64,000 nucleotides of DNA from Acanthococcus lagerstroemiae. Its lineage: Eukaryota > Arthropoda > Insecta > Hemiptera > Eriococcidae. The position numbers were made by a program, and so were the translations under genes. Numbering within the stretch: the first letter of the stretch is position 1; each line of letters opens with the position of its first letter. Below the pieces are notes generated by a model. It did no database searches and was not told the DNA's origin. It saw only the letters and a program-made list of their open reading frames with translations. The stretch spans positions 12,562,321-12,626,320 of the forward strand of contig CM063109.1 in NCBI GenBank assembly GCA_031841125.1. The letters run 5' to 3'. This document shows, piece after piece, positions 1 through 12,400 of this stretch.

Positions 1-70
1 TTGCACAAGATAGGGAGCAATAGAGAGCTGCATCAAACCGATCGTAAGACTGATAACCTTATCATCATCA
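1..70 (+). mobile_element. 3' tail of an endonuclease-RT LINE
   Basis: The sequence closely matches 7379-7452, where it forms the end of a LINE reverse-transcriptase ORF (the DREKW motif region) followed by a TCA/ATC-repeat tail. Here only the tail is inside the window. Family placement is inferred from the 7 kb copy. Confidence 0.5.
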
Positions 71-1259
71 AAAAGTTTTCAATTGAACTCAGAAGAACGT
101 GAAAGGAGGAATTTTTTTTACTTGGGTCAGCGGTTTCTCTTCTCCTCGGATGCCTTCAAAGAAAAACAAAATCTTTTCTCCCTTTGAATTAAGAGAACGG
201 GAAGGGGAACATGACAGCTTTTAAGTTTTTTTTAATTGCCTTTCTCCGAAGGCGTCATAAAAGTTAGGAATCTTCTCAAAATTCGTTTGGCTTGGGAGAG
301 GGTGCTGTATGGATGAAGGCATCTCTCAAAAATGCTGCACGCCTTCAAGCTCTTTTAAAATCATTGAAGACTGCCCAAACAGAAAGACTAAGGCCTCTTT
401 TTAAAATTTATTTTTCGTGTTTTCTGTACTATTCGATTTTTTGAGCCGGACAACAAAATTGTCGGAACCAGAAGTATTGAACTGAGGTCATTTCAAAATC
501 CCCATTTCGCAATATATTCTGGCGGCCTAAATTATCAGAATTTTTAGTTGGAGAGTGGAAAACACAACCTTTGTTTCCTTTTTTTGTAGTTTAGACAAAT
601 TCAGCTTTTGACCCTCGGGAAAGCAATCAAGTATAATGCTGGTAACACTCTTCACAGTTCACGAACAATGAACTAATAATATTGTAAACTCGACGCAAAT
701 TTTATCCTTGAATTCGAATTTATCAAGGAGGGATTTGTTTTCTCTCTTGGGGACCGGACATATAATTAAAAAGTTCAATAATTTTGAACAGAGGTAACTT
801 TTACCTGAGAAAAGTCAATTATTTTTGATCCCTTTCCTGAATTTTCAAAATAGGAACCACCCTGAAATAAAGATGAGTAAGGGGATAAAATGTTTCCTTA
901 CATGAATAACTACCTGCTTCTGAATCCAAAGAAGAACTGGAATCCTAATCAATGGAATCTTCCTTGATGTCTTATAAGACAAAATTAAAATTTTGGGAAG
1001 CACGGTCTGGGTTTTTCTTTCCCGAAACGCTGATTTGTCCTTGAAGTGCTATGAGCGTAGAACTGGGCAGATTTCGAGTTTCGAGTCGGCAAGAAAAGAG
1101 TCATTTCGATTACTGACTGAATTTTTCTTTTACCGACTTTTCGAAGAAAAGGGAGGTATTACACTCGTCACAGTTGTGAAGTTGGGGGCGGGAGCAATGT
1201 TTTTTTTGAGTTTCAGAGTGTTTAGAACACGACTGTAATAGTGGCTGAATTTCAGGTTT

Positions 1260-1262
<3 letters not shown>

Positions 1263-1311
<49 letters not shown>
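1263..1311. repeat. (TA)n microsatellite
   Basis: An uninterrupted TA dinucleotide run of about 24 units, read directly. Confidence 0.95.
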
Positions 1312-1317
<6 letters not shown>

Positions 1318-1321
1318 CTTA

Positions 1322-1600
1322 ATTTTGTGGGAAGAAAATCTCAGAAACTATTGAATCAATTGATTCCAAATTTTGGTATATTATGGAGAAGTACTCGAAG
1401 TTGTTAAAATAAGCTTTTGAAGGCAATCGGTCGAGCCGTTCGTGAGTTTTCCTTGAGGACAAAATTTGTGGCACAAAATTCTCAGGAACTATCGAATCAT
1501 TTGATTCCAAATTTTGGTACATTATAGAGAAGTACTCGAAGTTGTATTGGTGAAAGTTTGATGACAATCGATTGAGTCGTTCACGAGTTTCCTCAATTTA
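1322..1600. repeat. Tandem duplication, unit about 137 bp
   Basis: Two diverged copies (about 1322-1458 and 1459-1600) share blocks such as TTGATTCCAAATTTTGGTA and GAGAAGTACTCGAAGTTGT at the same spacing. No coding content recognised. Confidence 0.8.
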
Positions 1601-1940
1601 AGTTCAGCATAAGAAGCGCAAGGCGACTTATGTACTCGATGTTGTTTGGGATTTAATTTATACGAAATCAAATTTTGATAGCCGCGTAGTTTTGTTGTAT
1701 TATACAAATGTTTCGGTCTTACACGTTTCCGCCTTGAATGTATCGATTTCAAATTTATACGAACTCTAATTTTGATAGCCGGGTAGTTTTATATTTTTTA
1801 TAATTATAATACTATTCCCTGTCGAGAGTTGCGTTTTTTAAAACGTGAATGGCCTTAAACATTTCAGCCGAATACCACTAGTCCTTGTCGACATTTGCGT
1901 TTTTTAAAACGTTAACGACTTAAAACGTATCGACAGTGTC

Positions 1941-2075
1941 TTGATTTCGCGAGGAACGAGCGAAGCGAGTTCCGAGTACATTTCGCTACTACTGCGAGGA
2001 ACGAGCGAAGCGAGTTCCGAGTGCTTTTCGGCCGAAGGCCGAAAAGTCGGTACTGCTTTCGCGAAGCGAAAGCAG
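1941..2075. repeat. Cluster of short GC-rich palindromes
   Basis: A block containing GAACGAGCGAAGCGAGTTC occurs twice (near 1953 and 1998), followed by the palindromes CGGCCGAAGGCCG and GCTTTCGCGAAGCGAAAGC. All can form hairpins. GC content is clearly above the surroundings. Function unknown. Confidence 0.7.
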
Positions 2076-2765
2076 TTTTTTTTGACTGAAACCAAGAAAA
2101 AATTAGTAGATGGAATTCCACGTCGCACTCCACGCAAAATATTCGTTTTGGCTTTTTTATTATTTGCAGAATGGTTCAGAAAATGGCGAATCCCGCCGTT
2201 CGTAGGTTCCCGGAACATCTCTGGTACGGTCATTTCTATCAACAAATCCATTGAAAAAATTGAACTTCCCTCGCCGCTAAAATACCCGAGGGAGAAAACG
2301 AGTAATTTAATAAGATGAGAGGGGGGACAATTCGGCATTTCTACAATTAGTTAGTCAGTACACAACCTATTAACTGTACATCGCAATGAGGTTTTTTTCA
2401 GGGGAATTTCTTCTCCCCGTCATAGAATTAGAACACTACTTCAGATGAAAGGAGTTATTTTTCCCATCGTTAAAGGAGGTGGAGTAAATATCAATTCGAA
2501 TGCAGCTGATCGTTAGTTTTACTTTCGTGTGCTATATTCTTAATATTGTTTTTCGTTAGAATTTTCTACAGATGCCTTACTGGCAAGCTCTGAAAATTAT
2601 AGGGGTGGTACCCCCTACGGTCCTAAATTCAATAGACTGAATTAAGACCTCCAAAGGAGTCAAGCCAGAAAATTAGAGATTAGATACTAAATTGTAATAT
2701 TTTTCAAATTAGTTCAAAATACTAATTCGACATGAAAACTAATGTCAGTACTGGATTCAATACAG

Positions 2766-3416
2766 GTTGTTGAAAAACCAACCAAGCTTATTGGAAATTT
2801 CGTCGGAATCAATTCAATAGGTCTGGCACCTACATTTAGTCACGTTATAGTCAAACAAAATGACGGGTAAGTTTGTGCTAAAAACTATCCACGTGTACAT
2901 CAAAAGACTCAAATTTGCTTCCGCCAGCGATACTGTAACTAGTATTTCGAAGATTAAAAAGTTTCCATTGCAGAACATTTACATGACCGGTGAAGGGTTT
3001 TCCTAGCTTCACCAGGGGGTACTTTATGGAATGAATGCAAGACAACTAAATTATAAAGCTAACTCCCTTCTTCATCCATATAAAGGGCTAAACAGACAGA
3101 CGAGCACAGTAAAGAACTGCCGAGACTCTTGTTGATATGTGGCCGCACAGAAGAGGGACTTCAGAATGCTATAAAAAAGGTAAACGTTCAACTGGATTCA
3201 AATAATGCACTAATTTGGACTTATCCATTGGGAATGAAAATGAAGCGAAAATACACATTTGAAAATATTTTCTGATCATTCCAGATACAGGCCATGCCTT
3301 ACAACAAAGAATTCATCTCATTGACAAACGACGTGTTCAAATCGGATATGCCACTCCATGTTCACCGTGGATATACCATTCTTCCAAAGCAGTTGAATAC
3401 CAACACTGAAATCGGC
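2766..3416 (+). CDS. Gene A exons 1-3: ketosynthase C-terminus and linker
   Basis: Exon 1 (2766-2866) encodes the last KS strand, with the family's VGINSIG block where normal FAS reads VGINSFGFGG. The normally Gly-rich end is changed to SIGLAPTFSH. Exons 2 (3086-3179) and 3 (3285-3416) encode the KS-MAT linker, with PRLLLICGRTEEGL and HRGYTILP motifs typical of FAS. Exon 2 uses an AAG acceptor at 3083-3085, the only one keeping the frame. The active-site part of the KS is not visible, so its state in this paralogue is unknown. Confidence 0.82.
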
Positions 3417-6400
3417 GTTAGTCCGCTATTTACATATTCGTGCTTAAGAACTTAAGAGCAATAAATAAAGTAATTTACGTGTAGGTACCTAGGCGGTAGA
3501 GCTGAGAGGGAAGGTGGGAATCAAACGCTCTGGCATCTTCAGGAGGCTTTGTCTCCCTCAGAAATATCGTCGTAGCATTTTCTGACATTAATTTAAAAAT
3601 GTACTGTAGTTTTTCGGGCGAAAATGTAGGGACAGAATATTGTCCGGATCTTCATTAGTACATAATTAATTAGAATAAAAAGGTCTCTTTTCCTGAAAAT
3701 TTTACATCCCGTTAATTGAAGAAAAAAAGTTTAACCACGTTGAATACATAATGAATCGGTATGAACTACTTCCCAAGAATAAAAACACGATTTAAGCTTC
3801 TGAAATTGTCTAATAACTGAACATCCTGCCATGTACCAACCTACATACGTCCTTCAATTGCCTTTGTATTTCATGAATTGTAATTCATTCTCGAGTACTG
3901 ATGTAATCATTTTTACCCGATTTCTACCTTTTAGGAACGAGGAGACAAGACAAGGCCTGTTTGGTTTATATTCTCAGGTATGGGTTCACAGTGGAACGGA
4001 ATGGGAGAGGGACTTCTAGACATACCAATATTTGCTGATGTTGTGAAGAGATGCGACAAAATACTACAACCAAAAGGTATCGATGTGTATACCATACTAA
4101 CATCGAAGGACCCAAAAATTTTCGATAACATTATACATTCATTCGTTGGAATCATCACAGTTCAGGTGTGTAGCTCTACAAATATTAGCAACAATTAGAT
4201 ACTACAGTAGGTTTTTCAAACTCACTCATTACACAAAACAGATAGGACTGGTCGAAGTCTTAAAAGCCTTGAAGATAAGTCCAGATGGAATTATTGGCCA
4301 TTCTGTCGGGGAAAATGCTTGCGCGTACGCAGATAATTGTTTGACTTTGGAGCAAGCAGTTTTAGCATCTTATGAACGAGGGAAGGCATCCGTTGATGCC
4401 AAAACTATCAGAGGCATGATGGCAGCTGTTGGTATGTAACATGAAGATTTCGAAATTTTTGGTTATTTTATTTGAAAATAGTAAGGTCCCAACAACAGAC
4501 CGGTAGTTGGTCAGTAAGGAGCCTATTTCATAATTTCTAAAATTATACAACTGCAGAATCTATTAATAGGAGTAGGAAACTTGCGCGCCATACTTCTTAA
4601 ATTCTGATGCCTTGCTGACATGGACAAGTTTGCGGTTGTGAAGAAAATTCGAGTTCTTCAATTAACTGAACGATGAGTTCGCGAACTGTACCTACACATG
4701 TCTGATGTCTGCTGCGGCTCAACACGATTCATCCATGTTTCAACTTTCTTCTCTGCTTAACCACACTCATAATTTTCCTTTAAAATCTGCCTTTCTCCTT
4801 GGTATTTAATACATCAGTAATTATTTTAAGCAACTTTCAGACCTTCCCGAAGCTAATTACACACATGTAATACCTATCAGGATTAAGATACGCCGTATGA
4901 GGAGAGGAGGAACGTGTATGGACGGGTTTCGTCAGAATAAAAACGTGGAATTATTTTTCCGGACTTGCTCCAGACTCTTTAAAATGTTTCTAAAATTCTC
5001 CCGACTCATTTAATACATTCCAGCTTTTCCAGGACTCTTCGAAACGCTTCGTGAGTTCATTCAGATTCTCTAAGACTCTTTTCAATCTTTCAAACTACAT
5101 TAAAACTTGTTCAAGACCTTCCAAGACCCATCCAGGAGGATACTTCAAGTCACTTATCTTAAATGTTTTTCCGAACTTGTTAAGACTCTATCACACGTGA
5201 AACTTTTTCACATCTGTTTGTGACTTTTCAAGATTACTGTTACTCTTCGGGACTCGTTTAAAAGTATTCAAGGCTTTATTGAGTCACTTTTCAAGATGCC
5301 ATTTAAACTGGCTAATACTCTTTCAAATCTATGTTCAATATGTTCCAGAATCTTTCGGCCTTATTTTAGATACTTTTATTTCAAGACACATTCACGTGTG
5401 TGCTGGACATTTCCAGACTTTATAAGACACTCCAAAATTCATCCACTGTTTTGGTTCGGATTATTTTTGATGAATCTTTTCTGGCTTCGCTCTGACTACT
5501 TGAGGCTTAACGGAGACTTTTTGAGACATTTAAACTCACTTGTTTAAGACACTTACAAACTCTTCAAGAACTCTTCAAAATTTGCTATGACTTTTTAAAG
5601 ACGCCTCGGGTAAGTAAGATGTTTTAAGCCTGTCTAGAGTGTCAGAAAGTGTCTTCACCAAATCTTAAATAGTCTTCAAATAGTTTAAGCGAGTTTTAAA
5701 GATGTTTTGGAAGTACTTTGATGAGTCTTCAATGTGTAAGGACGAATTTTAGAAAAATCTACAAATCTGAAAATTCCTAGAAAACTCTCAAAATAAGAGT
5801 CGAGTCATTCGAATCCGTATCTCTATCAATCAAAATGTCCCAAAAATTTGCGAGTGTCCTACACTGCATTAGGTATCGATTTTTGTATTAATTAGTTTTG
5901 AGGGAAGGTTCGAAAAATCCTATTCATATATTTATTCTATTTATTTATCGTGTAGTGTACTTGTCTTCGAGCCTACATCTACAACTCCTTAAATCTAAAT
6001 CAGCGGAATTTGCTGGTTTTCAACTATACCTATACCGATCATATGCGATCACTGATTCAACACATCGCATAAATGTGCTGATTCATAGCATAACATGTAA
6101 ACTGATTTGAATCTCTAATTGAGAGATATAAAGAAAGGTAAAGCTCCAGGAGCAAATGAGATATAAGCTGAATTGTTACCGAATTTTAGGAGAATGTGTA
6201 TTTCATAAATTGTACAAGTTAATACGTTATATTTATGATGAAGGGGAAATGCATGAAGACTTCAAAAAAAAGCGCTATTGTGACTGTACCAAAAAAGGAG
6301 GAGCAGAAAGGTGTGAAAGTTATCAAAGAATTAGTGATAATCGATATGAATATAATAGCTTAAACAGTGATGTCCCCATGCATTTTTTTGAGGGGGGCTC

Positions 6401-9400
6401 TAAATTATGAATAATTTCCCTCATTAAAAAAAAATCTCAGTCTTCAAAATAGGTCATCGTTTATAAATTCGCAATAAAACCGCAATAAATTTATAAAAAG
6501 TACAAAAAAATTTATTTTCAACAAAATGGATTAAAATTTAAAATAATTACAGACGTTACAATGGGTACAAAGGTTTATTTAGTAAATACATTTTTTTAAA
6601 AATCCTGAGTATTTTTATCACTATCTGTGTGGTAGGTTAAGGAGACGTAAAAATGTAACAGCAAAAAAACATTATGCAAATTAACAACACTATAAAATTA
6701 CAACAGGGACCAATAGTAACGCTGAAATTGGACTTTTTTGCATTACACTTTTCAACGTCTAATCATCGACTAGTATCTTGATGAATTTGATTTTACAAGA
6801 CTGAATTTTGTTTATTTTAGGTAATTTCTCGAGGAGGGGCTGAGCCCTTCCTCGATTTTCCTAAAAATTCTTGAGACGGGGCTGAGCCCCGGTAGCCCGC
6901 CCTATGGGAACATCCCTGAGCTTAAATATAAAAACTGGGCAAGAAAAATTTGAGGACGTAAGCGAATTTTGCTGTATAGGTAGATTATGGAAAAATTAAT
7001 ATTCTCAAATCGAAAATAAATCTGGAAATCAAAAAATTGTTCTTGAAAACTTATGTTTGGGGTGTAGCCTTGTATGGCTGTGAAACTTGAGCCATAGGAT
7101 AACCAGAGAAGAGAAGGATCAAAGTTTTCGAGAAGTGGTGCTATAGGCGGATACTTAGTAAGAAATGAAGAAGTACTCAACAGAGTGGAAGGTAAAATGA
7201 TAATTGGAATTGTTTGGAGAGAAGGAGAGATAAATAGAGCATAATTTGAGGCAGTCAGGGATAATATCACTGCTGCTAGAAGGGAGAGTGGGGGGAAAGA
7301 ATTGGGAAGGTCGGCAAAGATTCCAGTGTGTTCAACAGATAATCAAGGATGTCAAATGTGTTATTACGAAATGAAAGAACTTGCAAAAGATAGGGAGAAA
7401 TGGAAAGCTGCATCAAACTGGTTGTAAGACAGATAACCTTATCATCATCACAATCAAATTTAAAACCAATACAACACAATTTATAGGATAAATTACTGCA
7501 AACTGTCATTTGGAACTGCCAATTATTACTTTAGAACCACCCGAACACGTCAGAACTACCCGAAAAATATCCGCGATTTTCGATATCCACGGCTATACTA
7601 CAAAAAAGTTCAAAATTGCAATCAAGCTGCATTAATCAAATAGTTAAAGCGCTTTTCGATAACGTTTTCAGGAAAAGGTAACAATGACATGAAAGACTCG
7701 CTTCCTGAGGATATTGCGGTTGCATGCCACAATTCACCTGAGAGTTGTACACTATCAGGGCCTGCAGACAAAATTAATGATTTCGTCGATCAGCTACATA
7801 AAAGTGGTGTATTTGCTAGAAGTGTGAACGTTGCTAATATCGCGTACCACTCAAAATACATCGCTCCCGCAGCTCCTCAATTATTAGCTTCACTTAAAAA
7901 GGTATTAGACAATAGCACTTAATAGGTACACTATTCTGCATAATATGCACAGAATCAAACATCGTTATTCTTCGCCCAGGTGATACCAAAACCGTCCAAA
8001 AGATCTTCCAAATGGATAAGTACATCTCTTCCTGAATCCGAGTGGGATACACCATTAGCACACTGTTGCTCTGCCGAATACCTCACTAACAATTTATTGA
8101 GTCCTGTTTTATTTGAAGAGGGCTGTAGAAACATCCCTTCAAAAGCAATTCTCATTGAAATTGCACCACACGGATTATTACAAGCAATTTTAAGAAGATC
8201 GTTCCCTAAAACCTGTACACATGTACCTTTAACGCTGCGATCACCGTTCCCGGGAAACAACCTGAACTTCCTTCTATCAGCTCTTGGAAAGTAAGTACCA
8301 TTCTTATCCCAAGTAATTTGCGAAAAAGTAAACGGTTACAAGGGGCAGATTTCAATTCCATTACCGATCCTTATTATAACTATAATCTCTGATATGTACT
8401 TAGAAGTGAAAGTAGTTCTGAACAAAAGTAGAGGCTACCATTTTCAATAATAACATTATGATAGCACATAATGGACAGAATATAGTCAATTCATGACATA
8501 AGCAGCTCATTCTTCATTCTACTATAGAAGCCTATATTCGTTCTTATTCCAGATTATATATAGCTGGATGCGAGCCTGATGTAAATGAACTTTTTCCAAA
8601 AATAAGGTATCCAGTTTACAGAAGTACTCCATCAATCTCTCCGTTCTGTACTTGGGATAAATATGAAGATTATTATGAAAGCAGAAAAATCTATAAAACT
8701 TTACCAGTACGAATTTTGTCAAACCCAATATATGCTTAACTGTAATGTACATTTTGAAACAGGTGTAATTTCATTACTCAAACTTACAGGCGCCGCCTCT
8801 ATCAGCAGAAGCCATTCCAATTCATATAACTGCAGATGGGAGGTATAATTACTTGAAATATCACAAGATCAAAGGCCAGGAGGTTATACCAGCAGCATTC
8901 TTCATGGTGCGTTAAAGTTATTTACCTACATTCAGACCATACCTACATAGAGCGTTGGTTGTATTCTACGCGTCAGTGCAAGTACGATTATATGAGTGCG
9001 GAACTCCTTCACTCGCAGCTCAAATGCTTCATTACTTATCCGCATCAGCATTCCAATTTTCCCATAGTCTTACCAAAATCTATGACCCAGTTGTGTATCT
9101 ACATCTGAAGCGATACACTTACTTTTCATATTCAAATAATTATAATCAAAATAATGGACATGTTTCATTGCAGTATCTAGTCTGGGATTTCTTATCACAG
9201 AGAAGGAATGAAAAACTAGGAACCTCATCTGTCGGGTTTGAAAACGTGATTATAAATAAGAATCCGAAAATATCAATAGAAAGTACGTTCCAATACAATG
9301 TGCCTATAAGTAACATATTTTCTCATAAATATTCCTTTGCTAAGTATTTGTACGTCGCACATCAGAGAGGTATCAAACTTACCTTCATCTAAGAGGGGAG

Positions 9401-12400
9401 AAGCAAAAAAATAGCATCAATTACAGAAGGAAATAAAAGGATATTCTTTCTCCTGAAATGGTCTAGAGTGATTCCCTCACAAGATCACATGGTCCGACTT
9501 TCCAAGAAATAAGCAAGTGGTACAAGTACATTCAAGAGAGCAAAACGCTCAAGGCATGAAAAAACTGTTTTGTTCTACCAAGCGGCGGTTGAGTTTCTTG
9601 AGCCCATGTCTCTGTTCGAACATGCAAGTCTACCCCAGAAAACTTTCACTAGATCTAAGTGTAATAATAGTAACGCTATGACTTACGATATAATTCTACA
9701 CGAAGAATAAGAAACCTGGGTTAATTCAACATTCAATTATTTCCAGAACCTAGATTTGTATTTATTATGATTCAAACAAGTGGCCACTTTGAAGTTCAGC
9801 TACAAAACGAGGAAAATCCAGAAGAAACTACTGCCGTCATATCTGGAATAATAAATACGCATAAAGAACCTAAAGACAGCAAGATAAATTTAAACCAGAA
9901 AACACCCGACGAATTAGATGTTCAGTTAAACCAGCAACAAATTTACGACGTTTTCAAAAAAATCGGCTACGAATTAGATAACTGCTTCGCCACAATAAAA
10001 TGCATGTCCTACAATGACACAGGTGCACCGTATCTGAACAGTCTCATCATAACCAGCATTAGCAGACCAAATATAGAATAATAGTTAATCTGAAGAAGGT
10101 ATATATTCACATTACAGAATGTACTGGAGAAATATCGTGGGCTGAAAATTGGGTATCACTTTTGGACTCACTCATGAAGTTCCACATGTTCACAGAAATT
10201 AAAGAGAAATCGGACCATGTATATCCCTCCTTTATCAGGAGGATATCGATTTGCAGTCGCCAATTCACAAACTTGCCAAAAGGTTACCATTTAATTTTCT
10301 AAATTTTAATTTTAAATCATCTATCGCTTACATCCGATTCTTTTGAAATGCAGATGCAGCTTTTACGTGTTATAAGAATCTCATAACTAAAGGATTAATC
10401 TGTGAAGGAGTTGAGATGGAGGGACTTGAATATGAAATTGAAACTTCGTCAGTTGAGTGCGCAATCCTAAAACTTGCAGCATATGAATTTGTGTCATACA
10501 TGAAACCCAGATGCAAGGTAGTTCATAAAAGTTACCGCATTACGTATGTTTCAATGAATCGTTCGTTTTTTCTTTTTCTTGTTTAAAAATTGACTCTGTT
10601 TTTTTTTCTCTTGTTTTTTTTGTTTTTGTTTTTATGATTAATTAATAGACTTCGGAAGATTTTGTAGAACTATGTTTGCAAATTACAATCGGAAATCTTC
10701 CACTAATTTTGAATACAGAAGCTACGAAGTTGTACATTATTGAAAATACAAACATCTGTTCACAAGATTTAGCGGTCATTTTGAGGAGGAACAGCAACCT
10801 AAGGGTAAACTAACGTACTACTATCAAATTGGTTTATTCCTAAGATGTATAGCTAAAGCGTGATGTATACTAATTCATTTTCAGATTAAAGCAATCGTCC
10901 ACAGCATGACAGAAATGGAATCTGGGAGACTGGAAGTACAGAATAAGGGCCTTCTACTAGTTACATCTAACATACAAGATGCATTCAAATTCGCTGACAT
11001 AGAATACACATTTATCTTGGTGGTTACTCCAACGAAAGAGTTCAGTGACGACTCCCTAAAATCATACATACCAATTACAAAACAGAAATTTTCCAACCTG
11101 ATGTACTGTCTACTTAAAAAAGTTGAGTATACCGTTACCTATTATTTATTTTCTCATGTTAGAATTTCAGTATAGAAGAACACCCCAACTTTAATAGCAT
11201 ATACAGGTAGGAACTATCCGATTCATAGTGAAAGTATTATTCGTGCGTGAAATTTCATTTAAAAATTCTCCAAATACCAGGTTTTACCAACGTAATCTAT
11301 CAGTGAGCTGGAGCCAGAGCTTGGAGCCAAATATTTTTCCACAGGAGCCGAAAAATACAATAAATGGATTTTTGCTAGCCGTAGTGCTCAATTCCGGTTC
11401 CAGCCCTGGCTCTGACTGCAACCTTTTTAATCTTTCTCACTGCCCTTTTTTCCTTTGACATCCTAAAAGTAACCAAAGTCGGGTTGAACAAACCCATTTT
11501 TGATAGAGCCAGAGCTATTGAAATATTTTTACTATAGCTGGAAAGGGTAGTAGGAAATTATTGTTCAACGCGAACTTGGAGCTAATTCAAGAATATTAGT
11601 CGGGTCAAAATGTTGGAGCTAGGTCGGACCGGCTACGATTTTGAGGAAGACTGCGAGTGCTTTAATCTATCGTATTGCAGTTTTTATATTTCCCTTAATT
11701 TTCACTAATACTCACACAAACGTTCTGTTCCATTCAGAAACCGACAATGAAGTTCCAAATTCTTGAAGATGATTCTAGGAATGAACCTAATTCAGTAGTA
11801 AGTAACAGATCGAAAGACGAACCACCAATCATTGTATTAAAAAGAAGCACTGATTCGAGAAACTTACCAACAGTTCTTTCGAAACGGAAAAGAGGAGAAA
11901 ATAACAGGCAAGTTTAGAACGAGGTTTTTCGATTGAATCATTTTTCAATTTATTCCGACTTCATAAACTTTTAGGAAAATATGATGTTCTGTATACAACA
12001 AAGGGACAACCAAACTATACGTATCAGGGCATCTCATTTTTCAAAAACTTCAGTCCATCCCATAAAGCCGAAATCATGTGCACCCCAGCAAAAAATACTA
12101 ATAAAATTTAAAAAAACTTATAAATAGCCTACTATAAAAAAACATGCACAAAATAAATAAATAAACAACAACGAATAATAAATAAATACAATTAAGAAAA
12201 CATTTTCTGGTTTAGGATAAATATAACAAAATTCCTTTTCGTTTCTCTAGTTCCCAATTCATTAATTTGCAACTGGTGGATGGGGGCGGGATCGGTAGTT
12301 TTTCATGGCTTAGTTTCCTTTTCTACTTTTCATTTGTTCTTTTTTATTCCTTTTTATTTTGTTTTTATATTTCTGATTTTCCTTTTCCAAATTGTTCTGG

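Larger units (their letters stand above)
71..2765. other. No gene seen; probable gene A intron or 5' flank
   Basis: No exon resembling the ketosynthase exons of gene B (its exons 1-6) could be found on either strand. The stretch holds a TA microsatellite, a tandem duplication and a palindrome-rich segment, listed separately. It ends in a clean splice acceptor in front of gene A's first visible exon, so at least its right part is intron. Confidence 0.5.

Noticed and set aside
1941..2318. 125-codon + strand ORF as a gene
   Set aside because: Its first part is translated palindromic repeat, frames are open on both strands, and there is no family resemblance.
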